NCBI GenBank assembly: GCA_910574935.1
Contig: CAJTCU010000001.1
Coordinates: 607,695-671,694 of the forward strand
Origin: Oscillospiraceae bacterium
GTDB taxonomy: Bacteria; Bacillota; Clostridia; Oscillospirales; Acutalibacteraceae
Reading direction: 5' to 3'
DNA length: 64,000 nt
This document shows, one piece after another, positions 32,063 to 43,302 of this stretch. The notes under the pieces are model-generated. The model did no database searches and had not been told where the DNA came from. It worked only from the letters and a program-made list of their open reading frames with translations. The position numbers and the translations under genes are program-made. How positions within the stretch are numbered: position 1 is the first letter of the stretch; each line of letters starts with the position of its first letter.

Positions 32063-32248
32063 TAGGGCTTGTTTGAAAATAGAGGAAATGACGAATTTTT
32101 GGCCAGAAGGGGACAATTTCAAGGAGAAGAACCGCTGTAGTTAGCTGCGCTAACTACGGCAATCTCGCGATTGACGAGGATTTTCGACGTAGAAAGTGGC
32201 CTCTTCTGGCAAAAAAGACGACGTTTTCGATTTTTCAAACAAGCCCTA
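32063..32248. mobile_element. MITE-like element, family TAGGGCTTGTTTGAAA, complete copy
   Basis: 186 bp with inverted ends TAGGGCTTGTTTGAAAA (32063) and its complement TTTTTCAAACAAGCCCTA (to 32248), and internal dyads (TAGTTAGC/GCTAACTA). Related copies at 37265, 39204 and 54482. It ends 22 bases before a lipoprotein gene and may affect its expression. Confidence 0.7.
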
Positions 32249-32269
32249 ATCTCAAGGAGGCACAAGATA

Positions 32270-33550
32270 ATGAAAAGGGTTGTTTCAATTGTTTTGGTGT
32301 TGGCGTTACTGGTACAGTTGTGGGGGTGTGGAACAATATCGTCAGGCAGTAGCACTGATTTACAAGATAGTACGATTTCAGCATTACAAGATGAAGTGAG
32401 TCGATTAACGCAAGAGAACAAGAATCCACGAAATCAGCAGCAGGAATGGGAGAAAAATTCACAGGTAATAGAGTTGACTCCCTCTCCTTCATCAGAAAAG
32501 GAACCTACTCCAGATATACAGATATATGATGATGAGTTCTTAACTATCTATTATCGCCGATGCCAAAGGGATGAATACGGTGATGAAGATATCGTTTTCT
32601 ATATTGATAACAAATATGATCAAGGGTTAGCGATAATGGCCTCATCCCTGTCTTTAGATAGAGAAAATGTCAATGTTGGATGGAATGAGTCTATAGCAGC
32701 ACATTCAAGAGGCGAATTGAAATTGTCTGTCGATGATGATTCTTCGCTACCAACCTTGACTCCTTCTACTATCACAATGAGCGGTCGCGCATTTACGGAT
32801 AGCGGATGGGACACAGTTACAGAATTCAACATAGTTGATGCCCAACTTGCTGTAAATTCAAATGAGCAGAAAGATTCTACCCCAAACGAAAGCTCTCAAA
32901 GCGATGTATCAGAGACATATTCTGCTTTTATGGACGCTTCATCGCTTTCGGTTGATAATTTAAATATAAATTCATCACTCGGATTTGCAATGTACAGCCA
33001 TAACGGTTTACTGCTGGATACTGAAACTGTTGAGCAATTCAAAAACACGAGTTATTTGCAAGGTGTAAAATTAAATGCGGGTATGATGTATGACTCTCTT
33101 GCGAGAAGCCTTGAGGAATACAGTGAAACTTATCCAGATGGGTACAAGGAATCATATGGTATAGATTTTTGGACAGCTTATGGAAATGTCTGTACCGTTT
33201 TATGGGGAATAGAAAAGACAAGTGATAATCCAGCTGTAAGAATGCGGTTTCTTAAATCTGGATTATTGTTCATTGATGGGGATCAAGCACTTATTGGAAT
33301 TATATCGCGTTTGAGTGAATGTACCACAATTCAAGGAAATTTCCCTACCAAATCTGAATTTGAAGAAGGAAATATGTGTTCATTTGAAATACCTGATTTA
33401 TCCGCAACAGCATGGGAACTTGAAATAACAGAAACAGCATTAGGTTATATACTTGCTAAAATAGCAGACTACACAGAAGATTATGAATTTGCTGACAATT
33501 TCTTCAAATGCAATATACCTGTAAGAAATTATTCATTTGCGAATAGTTAA
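32270..33550 (+). CDS. Putative lipoprotein of the integrative element
   Basis: 426 residues; ATG 32270 follows AAGGAGG. Lipoprotein signal LVLALLVQLWGC (Cys20), then a coiled segment (DSTISALQDEVSRLTQENKN), a Pro/Ser/Glu spacer and two folded parts: one beta-rich (EFLTIYYRRCQRDEYGDEDI) and one mostly helical (MYDSLARSLEEYSETYPDGY). No family recognised. AT-rich like the rest of the element. Possibly a surface-exposed protein linked to exclusion or immunity, but that is a guess. Confidence 0.65.
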   Translation: MKRVVSIVLVLALLVQLWGCGTISSGSSTDLQDSTISALQDEVSRLTQENKNPRNQQQEWEKNSQVIELTPSPSSEKEPTPDIQIYDDEFLTIYYRRCQRDEYGDEDIVFYIDNKYDQGLAIMASSLSLDRENVNVGWNESIAAHSRGELKLSVDDDSSLPTLTPSTITMSGRAFTDSGWDTVTEFNIVDAQLAVNSNEQKDSTPNESSQSDVSETYSAFMDASSLSVDNLNINSSLGFAMYSHNGLLLDTETVEQFKNTSYLQGVKLNAGMMYDSLARSLEEYSETYPDGYKESYGIDFWTAYGNVCTVLWGIEKTSDNPAVRMRFLKSGLLFIDGDQALIGIISRLSECTTIQGNFPTKSEFEEGNMCSFEIPDLSATAWELEITETALGYILAKIADYTEDYEFADNFFKCNIPVRNYSFANS

Positions 33551-33564
33551 AACATATCCATTGT

Positions 33565-34285
33565 TCAGGCAATTTCCCATGTGGGCATTGCCTGTTTCTC
33601 TATCTGTATCGCGCTACTATCCCATTCAAGCTTCACCAAGTCCCCACGGCTAATCGCCGCATGGGGTTGGAATTCTGCGTTATCCTCAATCCACCCCAAC
33701 GCTACAGCGGTCTGTATGGCCTGATCAGCCCAACCACTATAGCGGATGTGCTGCAGACTATACTCCTGCGGTTCCACGAAGCGTATAAGCACTGTTATGA
33801 TCTGCGCCCAGGTCACATTACTGTTGGGGGAATACTTACCGCTGCCTATGCCGCATACAATTCCAGCATGATTAATTGAGGTGACATATTCCGTGTACCA
33901 AGCATTAACGAGAACCTCTTTAAAAACAGATACCCCGCCCCTATACTTGGCTATAGATTCATCATCCAGCAGGCGATAAATAATCGTTGCAAGCTGCGCC
34001 CTTGTAAGTGGATCGCTTTCATGCAGTTTCCCATCTCCATACCCATGCAAAACAAAGTTATGTGACGTATCTATTTTTGCGTCCCCGCAAATAAGTATAG
34101 GCGTTGGTGATTCTGGAGTAGGCGTAGGAGTGGGCGTAACAGGTACTGTACGGCGGCTGGCGCATATCATTTTCCCACGATGATACAGCAGATTTTGTAA
34201 CGTTGACCAATGCTGCAACTTGATCCTGTCTCAGGTGCTTTTCTTGCCGCAACTGTTTGAGGCGGTCTGATAACCTTACCATGTG
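33565..34285 (-). pseudogene. HTH (XRE) start joined out of frame to an SLH-domain gene
   Basis: From ATG 34285 the frame encodes a XRE helix-turn-helix (LSDRLKQLRQEKHLRQDQVA, NVTKSAVSSWENDMRQPP) and soon enters a meaningless tail. One base out of frame begins VPVTPTPTPTPESPTP followed by three S-layer homology motifs (HGYGDGKLHESDPLTRAQLA, GKYSPNSNVTWAQIITVLIR, NAEFQPHAAISRGDLVKL) to 33565. Such HTH-linker-SLH fusions are unusual; here a frameshift at about 34150 separates the halves. Either a decayed fusion gene or a recombination joint. Confidence 0.55.
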
Positions 34286-34379
34286 CATCTCTCCATGCAC
34301 ATATAATAAAGTATCATTTTTCTGTTTGCATTTGGGCGATTTAGGTTGACATTTTGCGGATTGGGGGTAAAAACAGAAA

Positions 34380-34486
34380 AACCGCATAGACCGTGAAAGA
34401 TCGTGCGGGGAAATCAATTCTCAATTATATCCTATCAAAAAAGCAAAAAAGCCAGCGCCCACCTATCAAGTGAGTGCTGGCTTTCA
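34380..34486. repeat. Copy R of the element-end repeat with hairpin
   Basis: Partner of 23191-23292; includes AAAGCCAGCGCCCACC and the GGTGGG-poor return arm GTGCTGGCTTT. Lies inside the right end of the element. A 15-bp sequence, AATTGGCTTAAGTTT, at 34511-34525 is also found at 23528-23542. Confidence 0.6.
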
Positions 34487-34586
34487 GTTATACATTCAAA
34501 GTCGCTGTCAAATTGGCTTAAGTTTGGCTTAAATCAAGCTTCCAGCCTGTCAAAGCCCCAGTGTTTATGCGGGTTTGCGGACTCTA

Positions 34587-36233
<1,647 letters not shown>

Positions 36234-36406
36234 TTAAGGTCACGGGGCTCTGCCCCGCACCCCGCAACTTTTGAAAAAGTTGACAAAACTTTTACTCCGG
36301 TTTTTGCCGGTTCGTCCCGTTAGACCCGTGGACGAGCCGAAAGCTGGGTGGGACATTGGGGCTTAAAGGCTTTTTTTCAGCGGCAGCCGCTCTATAGGAC
36401 AAAAAT

Positions 36407-36727
<321 letters not shown>

Positions 36728-36885
36728 TTACCTTTCTCCCCGGAGATTTTTCGCCGCCGGGGCCGGCAAACCGGATGGACCGGTAAAAAATAGAGATAAC
36801 AGGTTTGGTTTGTACGCGTTCCCCCCACAGGGCGCTTAGCGCCCGCGTCTCTTTTGCGCACTGGCACTTTGGTTCCTAAAGGGTG

Positions 36886-36945
36886 TTAGCACTCTCGTTT
36901 CTCAAGTGCTAAACCTATTGTATCCTTATGGTCAGTAAAAGTCAA
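36886..36945 (-). promoter_or_regulatory. groESL promoter with CIRCE operator
   Basis: On the minus strand TTGACT (36945-36940), 17 bases, TACAAT (36922-36917). The CIRCE inverted repeat TTAGCACTT-N9-GAGTGCTAA occupies 36886-36912, right behind the -10 box, for HrcA repression; one base differs from the consensus. Confidence 0.9.
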
Positions 36946-37264
36946 TAGGGATTTTAGAATTTTTTGACATTTAACAATTTTGTCACAATTCTCTGGCATG
37001 AGCCCCGAAAAACTGCATAAAGGGAGAACTTGCCATACCAGCCGCCCTTTTACCTAGAATCTTTTTTTAAGCCGGAGAAAAGACGGTTTTTTTGAGGCTT
37101 TCAAACAGACCCCATGGCTGTTTTGACCAATCAAAAACGCCGCCTTTTTTGACCACCGGAGGCCATCCTCCGGGGCAAAAATTCTTTCCAATCTTCAAGT
37201 TGGCCCGCGGCTTTTTCTTGAACCGCTCCGCTCCTAAAAATCCAGGATCCGTCATTTCCTTTAT
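36946..37264. other. Gap between groES and the cotransporter
   Basis: No gene. The right part (about 37090-37280) resembles the TAGGGCTTGTTTGAAA MITE family in reverse orientation. Confidence 0.4.
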
Positions 37265-37279
37265 GTTCAAACAAGCCCC
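37265..37279 (-). repeat. End of a degenerate MITE copy
   Basis: GTTCAAACAAGCCCC; with the bases to its left (GTCATTTCCTTTAT) it matches the first 30 bases of the 32063 MITE in reverse. The other end is eroded. Confidence 0.5.
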
Positions 37280-37368
37280 GGCCATAAGAAATGAGGGGAT
37301 TTTTTGCATAGAGGGCGGGGATTGGTTGGAAAATAAAAAGGGCGGGGTTTGAAGGGGAAAGACCCGGC

Positions 37369-37385
37369 TTTACAGGAATTTTACA
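37369..37385 (+). promoter_or_regulatory. Pho-box-like direct repeat
   Basis: TTTACA-GGAAT-TTTACA, the spacing of PhoP binding repeats, 76 bases before the phosphate cotransporter that is followed by a PhoP/PhoR-like pair. Confidence 0.5.
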
Positions 37386-37460
37386 AAAGGCCGGTAACAG
37401 ATTTGACCTCTGTCTGCTATCCTTTTCATGGAATTAATTTAAGTAAGGGGTGTATGGAGG

Positions 37461-39206
37461 ATGGATATTTTTGATCTATTAACCCTCATAGGGGGGCTTA
37501 GCCTGTTCCTGTTCGGCATGAATGTGATGGGGCAGGCCCTAGAGCGCCAGGCGGGAGAGAGGCTGCGGGAGATTTTGGCCAGGCTCACCACTGGCAAACT
37601 GGCAGGCCTGCTTACAGGCCTGGGGGTGACCGCGGTGATACAAAGCTCTTCCGCCGCCACGGTGATGGTGGTGGGGTTTGTGAACTCCGGCTTTATGAGT
37701 CTGCGGCAGGCCATTCACGTGATTATGGGCGCGAATATTGGCACCACGGTAACAGCCTGGGTCCTCAGCCTGGCGGGCATTGAGAGCAGTAATTTTTTTG
37801 TAAAGCTGCTGAAGCCCTCGTCTTTTACGCCGGTGTTGGCCCTGCTCGGCACGATTTTTTATATGTTTTGCAAGTCTCCCAAGAAAAAGGAGACCGGCGC
37901 TATTCTGCTGGGATTTGCCACGCTGATGTTTGGCATGGAAACCATGTCCGGGGCAGTGGCCGGCCTGGGCCAGGAGCCTGGGTTCCAGAACCTGTTTTTG
38001 CTGTTCCAAAACCCTTTGCTGGGTATGCTGGCCGGGGCGGTGCTCACGGCCGTGATTCAGTCCAGCTCGGCCTCGGTGGGCATCCTACAGGCCCTGGCGG
38101 CCACAGGGCAGGTGTCCTATGGGGCGGCGGCCCCCATTATTATGGGGCAGAATATCGGCACCTGTGTTACAGCCATGCTCTCCTCTGTGGGGGCCAATAA
38201 AAACGCCAAGCGCGCGGCCCTTGTGCACCTTTCTTTTAATGTTATTGGCGCGGCAGTGTGGCTGGGGGTGTTTTCCCTTATTAAATTTGTTTTTTCGCCG
38301 ATGATACTGGAAGAGCCCGCCTCTCTGCTGGGCATTGCGGTGTGCCATTCCGTGTTCAACCTTTTGTGTACTCTGCTGATGCTGCCCATGACCGGACTGC
38401 TGGAGAAGCTGGTTTGCCGATTAATTCACGACAGCCCGGTGGCTGAGGCCCAGCCAGAGCTGGACCAGCGGCTGTTCGCCACCCCTTCGATTGCCCTGGA
38501 ACGCTGCCACGCGGTGGCTAGGGACATGGCTGGCGCGGCTGTTTTGGCGCTAAAGGAGGGTTTGGCCGCTTTAGAGGCCTATACGCCGGCCCTGGCGGAG
38601 TCTGTGCGGGAAAAGGAGGAGCGCACAGACCGCTATGAGGATATACTGGGTACCTACCTGGTGCGGCTTAGCGCCCACCAGATTGGCCCGGGAGACAGTG
38701 CGGAGGCGGCAAAACTTTTGAAAGTGATTGGAGACTTTGAGCGCATTGCGGACCACGGGGTGAACCTGCTGGAATCGGCGGAGGAATTCAGAAGCAAGGG
38801 CATGGCCCTAACAGCGGAGGCCAAGAAGGAGTACAAGACCCTTTCGGCAGCGGTGGGAGAGATTTTGGACCTGGCCCTCCAGGCTTTTCTGGAAAACGAC
38901 CTGGAAGCCGCCGGGTGTGTGGAGCCCCTGGAGCAGGTGATCGACAGCCTAAAAGAGACGCTGCGGACCAACCATATCCGGCGCTTGCAGCAGGGGACCT
39001 GTTCCATTGACGCGGGTTTTGTGTGGTCGGACATTCTCACCAATTTGGAGCGCGCGTCAGACCACTGTTCCAATATTGCGGGCTGTGTAATCGATATTGC
39101 CCATCACAATATGAACATTCACGCATCGCTGCGGGACGCCAGAAACGATAGCCAACTATTCCGGGATAAATTTATACGCTACAAAGAAAAATACGCCCAG
39201 GACTAG
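37461..39206 (+). CDS. nptA: Na/Pi cotransporter family protein with PhoU-like domain
   Basis: 581 residues. N-terminal half has the duplicated Na_Pi_cotrans repeats with the signature QSSSA twice (GVTAVIQSSSAATVMVVG and LTAVIQSSSASVGIL) and eight or so membrane helices; the C-terminal 220 residues form a PhoU-like helical domain (KVIGDFERIADHGVNLLESA). Imports phosphate with sodium, or controls uptake. The stop codon TAG is the first three bases of the MITE at 39204, so the original C-terminus may have been slightly different. Probably in one unit with the two-component genes. Confidence 0.93.
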   Translation: MDIFDLLTLIGGLSLFLFGMNVMGQALERQAGERLREILARLTTGKLAGLLTGLGVTAVIQSSSAATVMVVGFVNSGFMSLRQAIHVIMGANIGTTVTAWVLSLAGIESSNFFVKLLKPSSFTPVLALLGTIFYMFCKSPKKKETGAILLGFATLMFGMETMSGAVAGLGQEPGFQNLFLLFQNPLLGMLAGAVLTAVIQSSSASVGILQALAATGQVSYGAAAPIIMGQNIGTCVTAMLSSVGANKNAKRAALVHLSFNVIGAAVWLGVFSLIKFVFSPMILEEPASLLGIAVCHSVFNLLCTLLMLPMTGLLEKLVCRLIHDSPVAEAQPELDQRLFATPSIALERCHAVARDMAGAAVLALKEGLAALEAYTPALAESVREKEERTDRYEDILGTYLVRLSAHQIGPGDSAEAAKLLKVIGDFERIADHGVNLLESAEEFRSKGMALTAEAKKEYKTLSAAVGEILDLALQAFLENDLEAAGCVEPLEQVIDSLKETLRTNHIRRLQQGTCSIDAGFVWSDILTNLERASDHCSNIAGCVIDIAHHNMNIHASLRDARNDSQLFRDKFIRYKEKYAQD

Positions 39207-39290
39207 GGCTTGTTTGAAAATAGAGGAAATGACGGATTTTTGACCAGAAACGGTCAGTTTCAAGGAGAAAACCGCAAACTGCCATACAGC
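39204..39290. mobile_element. MITE-like copy (left part)
   Basis: Starts TAGGGCTTGTTTGAAAATAG like the 32063 copy and matches it for about 65 bases; the expected right end is not found. Inserted between the cotransporter and the response regulator, and provides the cotransporter's stop codon. Confidence 0.65.
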
Positions 39291-39391
39291 GAGGCGTTCC
39301 GGCGCGGGAAGCGGCCGTTTCTGATCAAAACGACTAGAAAAGAGAGGGCCAGGCCCTGGGCAGAGAAAGCCACTTTTAGGGAGGATGTAAG

Positions 39392-40078
39392 ATGATTTTT
39401 TGTGTGGAGGACGACGAGAGCATTCGGGACCTGATGCTCTATACATTGACAGCGGCCGGGTTTACGGCAGAGGGATTTTCCCACAGCAAGCCTTTTTGGG
39501 AGGCTATGCGGGGGCGAAGGCCCCAGCTGATTCTGCTGGACATCATGCTGCCTGGGGAGGACGGGGTTTCCATCCTGAAAAAGCTGCGGGCTCACCCGGC
39601 CACAGAGGAGATTCCCGTGATTATGGCAACCGCCAAGGGCACAGAGTATGACCGGGTCATTGGCCTGGACCTGGGGGCGGACGATTACATGAGCAAGCCA
39701 TTTGGCATGATGGAGATGGTGTCTCGGGTGCGGGCTGTGCTGCGCCGTGCTGGCCGGGGGGATTCTGGAGAAGAGGCAAAAGGCGTGCTGCGGCTGGGAG
39801 GGCTGGAGCTGGACCCCGGGGCCTGCGTGGTACGGGTAGAGGGACGGCGGGTGGACCTGACCAGAAAAGAGTACCGGCTGCTGCTGGTCTTTATGGAAAA
39901 TCCGGGCAGGGTCTTTACCCGGGATCAGCTGCTGGAGCTGGTTTGGGGCATGGACTACACTGGGGAGACCCGGACGGTAGATGTGCATATTGGCACCCTG
40001 CGCACGAAGCTGGACCCCTGTGGAAATTACATTGCCACCGTGCGGGGGATTGGCTACCGAATGGAGGAGGAGCTATGA
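39392..40078 (+). CDS. phoP: OmpR/PhoB-type response regulator
   Basis: 228 residues. Receiver domain with acidic pair EDDES, phospho-Asp50 (LILLDIMLPGEDG) and the Lys in DYMSKPFG; winged-helix output domain (RVDLTRKEYRLLLVFMENPG, TVDVHIGTLRTKLDPCGNYI). GGGAGG before ATG 39392. Overlaps the histidine kinase by 4 bases. With the phosphate cotransporter upstream it is likely the phosphate-starvation regulator. Confidence 0.9.
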   Translation: MIFCVEDDESIRDLMLYTLTAAGFTAEGFSHSKPFWEAMRGRRPQLILLDIMLPGEDGVSILKKLRAHPATEEIPVIMATAKGTEYDRVIGLDLGADDYMSKPFGMMEMVSRVRAVLRRAGRGDSGEEAKGVLRLGGLELDPGACVVRVEGRRVDLTRKEYRLLLVFMENPGRVFTRDQLLELVWGMDYTGETRTVDVHIGTLRTKLDPCGNYIATVRGIGYRMEEEL

Positions 40079-41445
40079 CCAAACGGATTTTTTCTTCTAT
40101 CTGTCTTGTGGCCCTGGTCGTGTTTCTTGCCTCCACAGTGCTGATTATGGGGGTGCTGTACGGGTATTTTTCCGATATTCAGCGGGCCCAGCTGGACATG
40201 CAGCTGGAACTGGCTGCCCAAGGGGCCCAGCGGGAAGGAAAGGACTTTTTTGGGGGGATTGAGACAAAAAACTACCGGATTACCTGGATAGCCCCCCAGG
40301 GAGAGGTTCTATTTGATAGTCACAGTGCCGGAACGGAGAACCACCTGGAGCGGGAGGAGATTAAAGAGGCTCTGGCCACTGGGCATGGAACCAGCCGGCG
40401 GTACTCCAGCACCCTGATGGAGCGCTCCTTTTACACAGCCCAGCGGCTCGAGGACGGCAGCGTGCTAAGGCTTTCTATGGCCCAGCACTCTGCCCTTACC
40501 CTGCTTTTAGGCATGGCCCAGCCCATCTGCATTGTGTTCCTGGTGGCGGTGGGGCTTTCGGTTTTCTTTGCGGTGCGGCTTTCTAGGCATATTGTCCGGC
40601 CCCTAACCCGGCTGGACCTGGACCACCCCCTGGAAGGGGGGCGCTATGAGGAGCTGAAGCCCCTTCTGGGGCGTATTCACAGCCAGCAAAGGCAGCTAAA
40701 ACGGCAAAAGGAGGCACTGGAGCAGAAACAGGCGGAACTGGACCAGGCGGAGCAGGCCCGCCGGGAGTTTACGGCCAATGTGTCTCACGAGCTAAAAACG
40801 CCCTTGCAATCCATCTGTGGCTATGCGGAGCTGCTGCAAAACGGTATGGTGAAGCCAGAGGACACAGTCCCCTTTACTGCCCGAATCTACCGGGAGGCAA
40901 AGCGCATGGTGGGACTGGTGGAGGATATTATCAGCCTTTCCCATCTGGATGAGGGCGCTAAGGACATGGACTGGAGGAGGGTAGATTTGTATGAGACAGC
41001 GGCCCAGGCCATCCACAGCCTGGCCCCCCAGGCAGACCAGGCTGGTATTGCTCTGAAGCTAGGGGGAGGACCCGCCCCCCTGTACGGCATTCCCCAGCTT
41101 TTATATAGTATTGTCTATAATCTTTGTGACAACGCTATTAAGTACAACCACCCAGAGGGCAGTGTACAGATAGCGGTACAAGCTGCGGAAGAAAGGGTGA
41201 TCCTAACAGTAAGCGATACGGGTATTGGTATTCCGGACGAGGAGCAAGAGCGCATTTTCCAGCGGTTTTACCGGGTGGATAAGAGCCGGTCAAGGGCAGT
41301 GGGAGGCACCGGGCTGGGGCTTTCCATTGTAAAACACGCCGTCCTGGTCCACCACGGGGAGATTACCTTGGAAAGCTGCCAGGAGCAGGGAACCACGGTT
41401 ACAGTCTGGCTTCCTAACAAAGGGATAGAGAACGCGGCAGGCTAA
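40075..41445 (+). CDS. phoR: PhoR-like sensor histidine kinase
   Basis: 456 residues from ATG 40075 (ATGA overlap with the regulator). Two membrane helices (about 7-28 and 140-163) around an extracytoplasmic sensor loop, then a coiled coil, HisKA with NVSHELKTPLQSICGYAELL and the HATPase boxes NLCDNAIKYN, DTGIGIPDEEQERIFQRFYR and GGTGLGLSIVKHAV. No PAS domain. Terminator at 41493. Role by context: phosphate sensing. Confidence 0.9.
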   Translation: MTKRIFSSICLVALVVFLASTVLIMGVLYGYFSDIQRAQLDMQLELAAQGAQREGKDFFGGIETKNYRITWIAPQGEVLFDSHSAGTENHLEREEIKEALATGHGTSRRYSSTLMERSFYTAQRLEDGSVLRLSMAQHSALTLLLGMAQPICIVFLVAVGLSVFFAVRLSRHIVRPLTRLDLDHPLEGGRYEELKPLLGRIHSQQRQLKRQKEALEQKQAELDQAEQARREFTANVSHELKTPLQSICGYAELLQNGMVKPEDTVPFTARIYREAKRMVGLVEDIISLSHLDEGAKDMDWRRVDLYETAAQAIHSLAPQADQAGIALKLGGGPAPLYGIPQLLYSIVYNLCDNAIKYNHPEGSVQIAVQAAEERVILTVSDTGIGIPDEEQERIFQRFYRVDKSRSRAVGGTGLGLSIVKHAVLVHHGEITLESCQEQGTTVTVWLPNKGIENAAG

Positions 41446-41492
41446 TTTTGGCAGGTCTGAAGCCTTTATTTAGAAAGGGCAAAATGTGTTTA

Positions 41493-41530
41493 GGGAATAC
41501 TATATAAAATGTAAGATAGTATTCCTTTTT
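41493..41530 (+). terminator. Terminator behind the two-component genes
   Basis: GGAATACTAT, loop of 13, ATAGTATTCC, then TTTTTAT. Confidence 0.75.
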
Positions 41531-41704
41531 ATATGGTTTTTTCCTTTTCGAAAAATTGCACAAAGGTCGGGTAGTTTTAAACAATGAGTATTTTATAAAT
41601 CATTCAAAATAAGATTATGTGAGGCAAAATGAACTATTAGCTATTTACTTTTAAACAAGGATATGGTAACATATTTCCATAACATTACAGGAGTGTGTTA
41701 TGCT

Positions 41705-42052
41705 ATGCCACATATCGGAACGACGAAAAAAGTTTCAGCTGAATTACTTTGCTTATCGCTACTTGGCGAAAAGGACATGTATGTCTATGAGATTACCCAA
41801 GAGATCAACCGCCGCAGCCAGGGCTATTTGGACTTGGCCGAAGCAGCCATTTATGTAACCATGTATCGCCTGGTCGAAAAAGGGCTGGTTTTAGACAAGC
41901 GGGAGGTGGCCGGGGAAGGAAAGCCCCGCCTGCGCGTGTACTATCACATTACGGAAAGAGGTAAAGAGTATTATCGAAGCATTCTCGAAGCCCATCAACG
42001 TTCTATGATGGGGTTGGAAAATTTTTTTGCCTTTCAAGGACCTGCCGTTTAA
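41705..42052 (+). CDS. PadR-family transcriptional regulator
   Basis: 115 residues. Winged helix with VSAELLCLSLLGEKDMYVYE, YLDLAEAAIYVTMYRLVEKG, and RVYYHITERGKEYYR, the PadR signature. AGGAG about 11 bases before ATG 41705. PadR repressors usually sit before the transporter they control; here the downstream partner is missing, replaced by mobile-element debris, although an ABC exporter lies at 43.3 kb on the opposite strand. Confidence 0.88.
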   Translation: MPHIGTTKKVSAELLCLSLLGEKDMYVYEITQEINRRSQGYLDLAEAAIYVTMYRLVEKGLVLDKREVAGEGKPRLRVYYHITERGKEYYRSILEAHQRSMMGLENFFAFQGPAV

Positions 42053-42296
42053 ATTTGCGCACACAGCGCAAGGGTGCGGGAGTGATTAAAAAGCCGCATG
42101 TAAAGCGGTGGTGTCCACTAAATATAAGTGTAAAAGAGAGCGGCTCTTGAGGGCGTTGCCATAAGAAAACATGGAAAGCCCCAGTAAAATCAACGTTTTT
42201 TTAAGGCAGCGGAAAACGGGGCGGCGCAAACAAGTGAACAACATCACAGAAAACGGGCGATGTCGGCAAGACACCGCCCGTTTCTGGGTCCCGGCC
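42053..42296. other. Gap with a hairpin leader
   Basis: No gene. A strong stem, AAACGGGCG-TGTC / GACA-CGCCCGTTT, lies at about 42251-42283 and is followed by the terminator-like stem at 42297. Confidence 0.4.
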
Positions 42297-42336
42297 AGCG
42301 CCGCAGATTTTGAAAAAGTCTGCGGCGCTTTTTTTT
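42297..42336 (+). terminator. Terminator-like hairpin before a replication-type gene
   Basis: AGCGCCGCAGA, loop of 11, TCTGCGGCGCT, then T8; ends 28 bases before the next start. Either terminates upstream transcription or attenuates the downstream gene. Confidence 0.7.
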
Positions 42337-42364
42337 GTCCAGACACCAAAAGGAGGGGCGAAGC

Positions 42365-42841
42365 ATGCCAGTATTCCGTGTGGAGAGAAACAAGGGGTAC
42401 ACGGTGATGTCCAACTACCGCCTGCGAGACAAATCCCTGTCCCTGAAATCCAAGGGCCTGCTGTCGCAAATTTTGTCACTCCCGGAAGATTGGGATTATA
42501 CCCTGTCCAGCCTGTGCTATGTCAATTGGGAGAGCAAGGACGCAATTCGTTCCGCTGCCAACGAATTGGAGCGGGCCGGGTACATCGAGCGCCACCAGAC
42601 CGCGGACGAAAGCGGCAAGTTCAGCAGCAACGAATACATCATCCACGAGCAGCCTGTTTCTTTGCCGCCTTCGTTGGGTAAACCGATGACGGAAAACCCA
42701 ACGCAATTAAATAATGTGAAAAGCCGTTTTTTTGGCTTCACAAGCAGGGCAAATATATTCTATTGTAAAACGCATGATAAGCACATCTCTACACGTTCTA
42801 TTAGGGAATTTATAGAAACGCTTACGCACGATAGAATGTAG
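42365..42841 (+). pseudogene. N-terminal part of an element replication/HTH protein
   Basis: ATG 42365 follows AAGGAGGGG. MPVFRVERNKGYTVMSNYRL, SLKSKGLLSQILSLPEDWDY and AIRSAANELERAGYIERHQT form the winged-helix N-terminal domain of replication-initiator-like proteins common in Clostridia integrative elements. After PMTENPTQLNNVKS the sequence changes to an unrelated tail (RFFGFTSRANIFYC), where a rearrangement has replaced the rest. 158 codons remain. Confidence 0.65.
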
Positions 42842-42856
42842 TAGAGGTGATTAAAA

Positions 42857-43216
42857 ATGCGTAAAAATATTTTACAGCACATAGGGGCCATAGTCAGCGG
42901 CAGACGGAATGAAGAACATCTTACACAACAGCAGCTTGCTCAGCAGGCCGGCAGAAGACTCCGACATATTCAAAATATAGAAAAGGGACGGGTCAATGCG
43001 TCTATCGAAGTTCTTGCCGATATAATCTACCGACTTGGCCTTTCGGCAGATGTCTCTTACCCCGAAATGCCGAAGATAGAACAGCAGACAAAGCAATTAC
43101 TTTGCAAATTTGCGGCCTGTACTGAAGAGGAACGTGCGTTTCTGTTAAAAACTCTCGATTGTATGGTAGGGCAGATGCAAGATCAACATAAAAACGCAAA
43201 TAAAAATATCAAATAA
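42857..43216 (+). CDS. XRE-family regulator
   Basis: 119 residues; helix-turn-helix HLTQQQLAQQAGRRLRHIQN then IEKGRVNASIEVLADIIYRL, and a C-terminal helical part (LLCKFAACTEEERAFLLKTL). AT-rich relative to the core. Function unknown; 15 bases after the previous fragment. Confidence 0.8.
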   Translation: MRKNILQHIGAIVSGRRNEEHLTQQQLAQQAGRRLRHIQNIEKGRVNASIEVLADIIYRLGLSADVSYPEMPKIEQQTKQLLCKFAACTEEERAFLLKTLDCMVGQMQDQHKNANKNIK

Positions 43217-43302
43217 GAGAAAGACGCTTGAGAGATAACTTTACTTTGTCAAATGGTTGCTGATGAGTATAAAGCAAATTTCTGCAAATATTCAGCAAGA
43301 AC

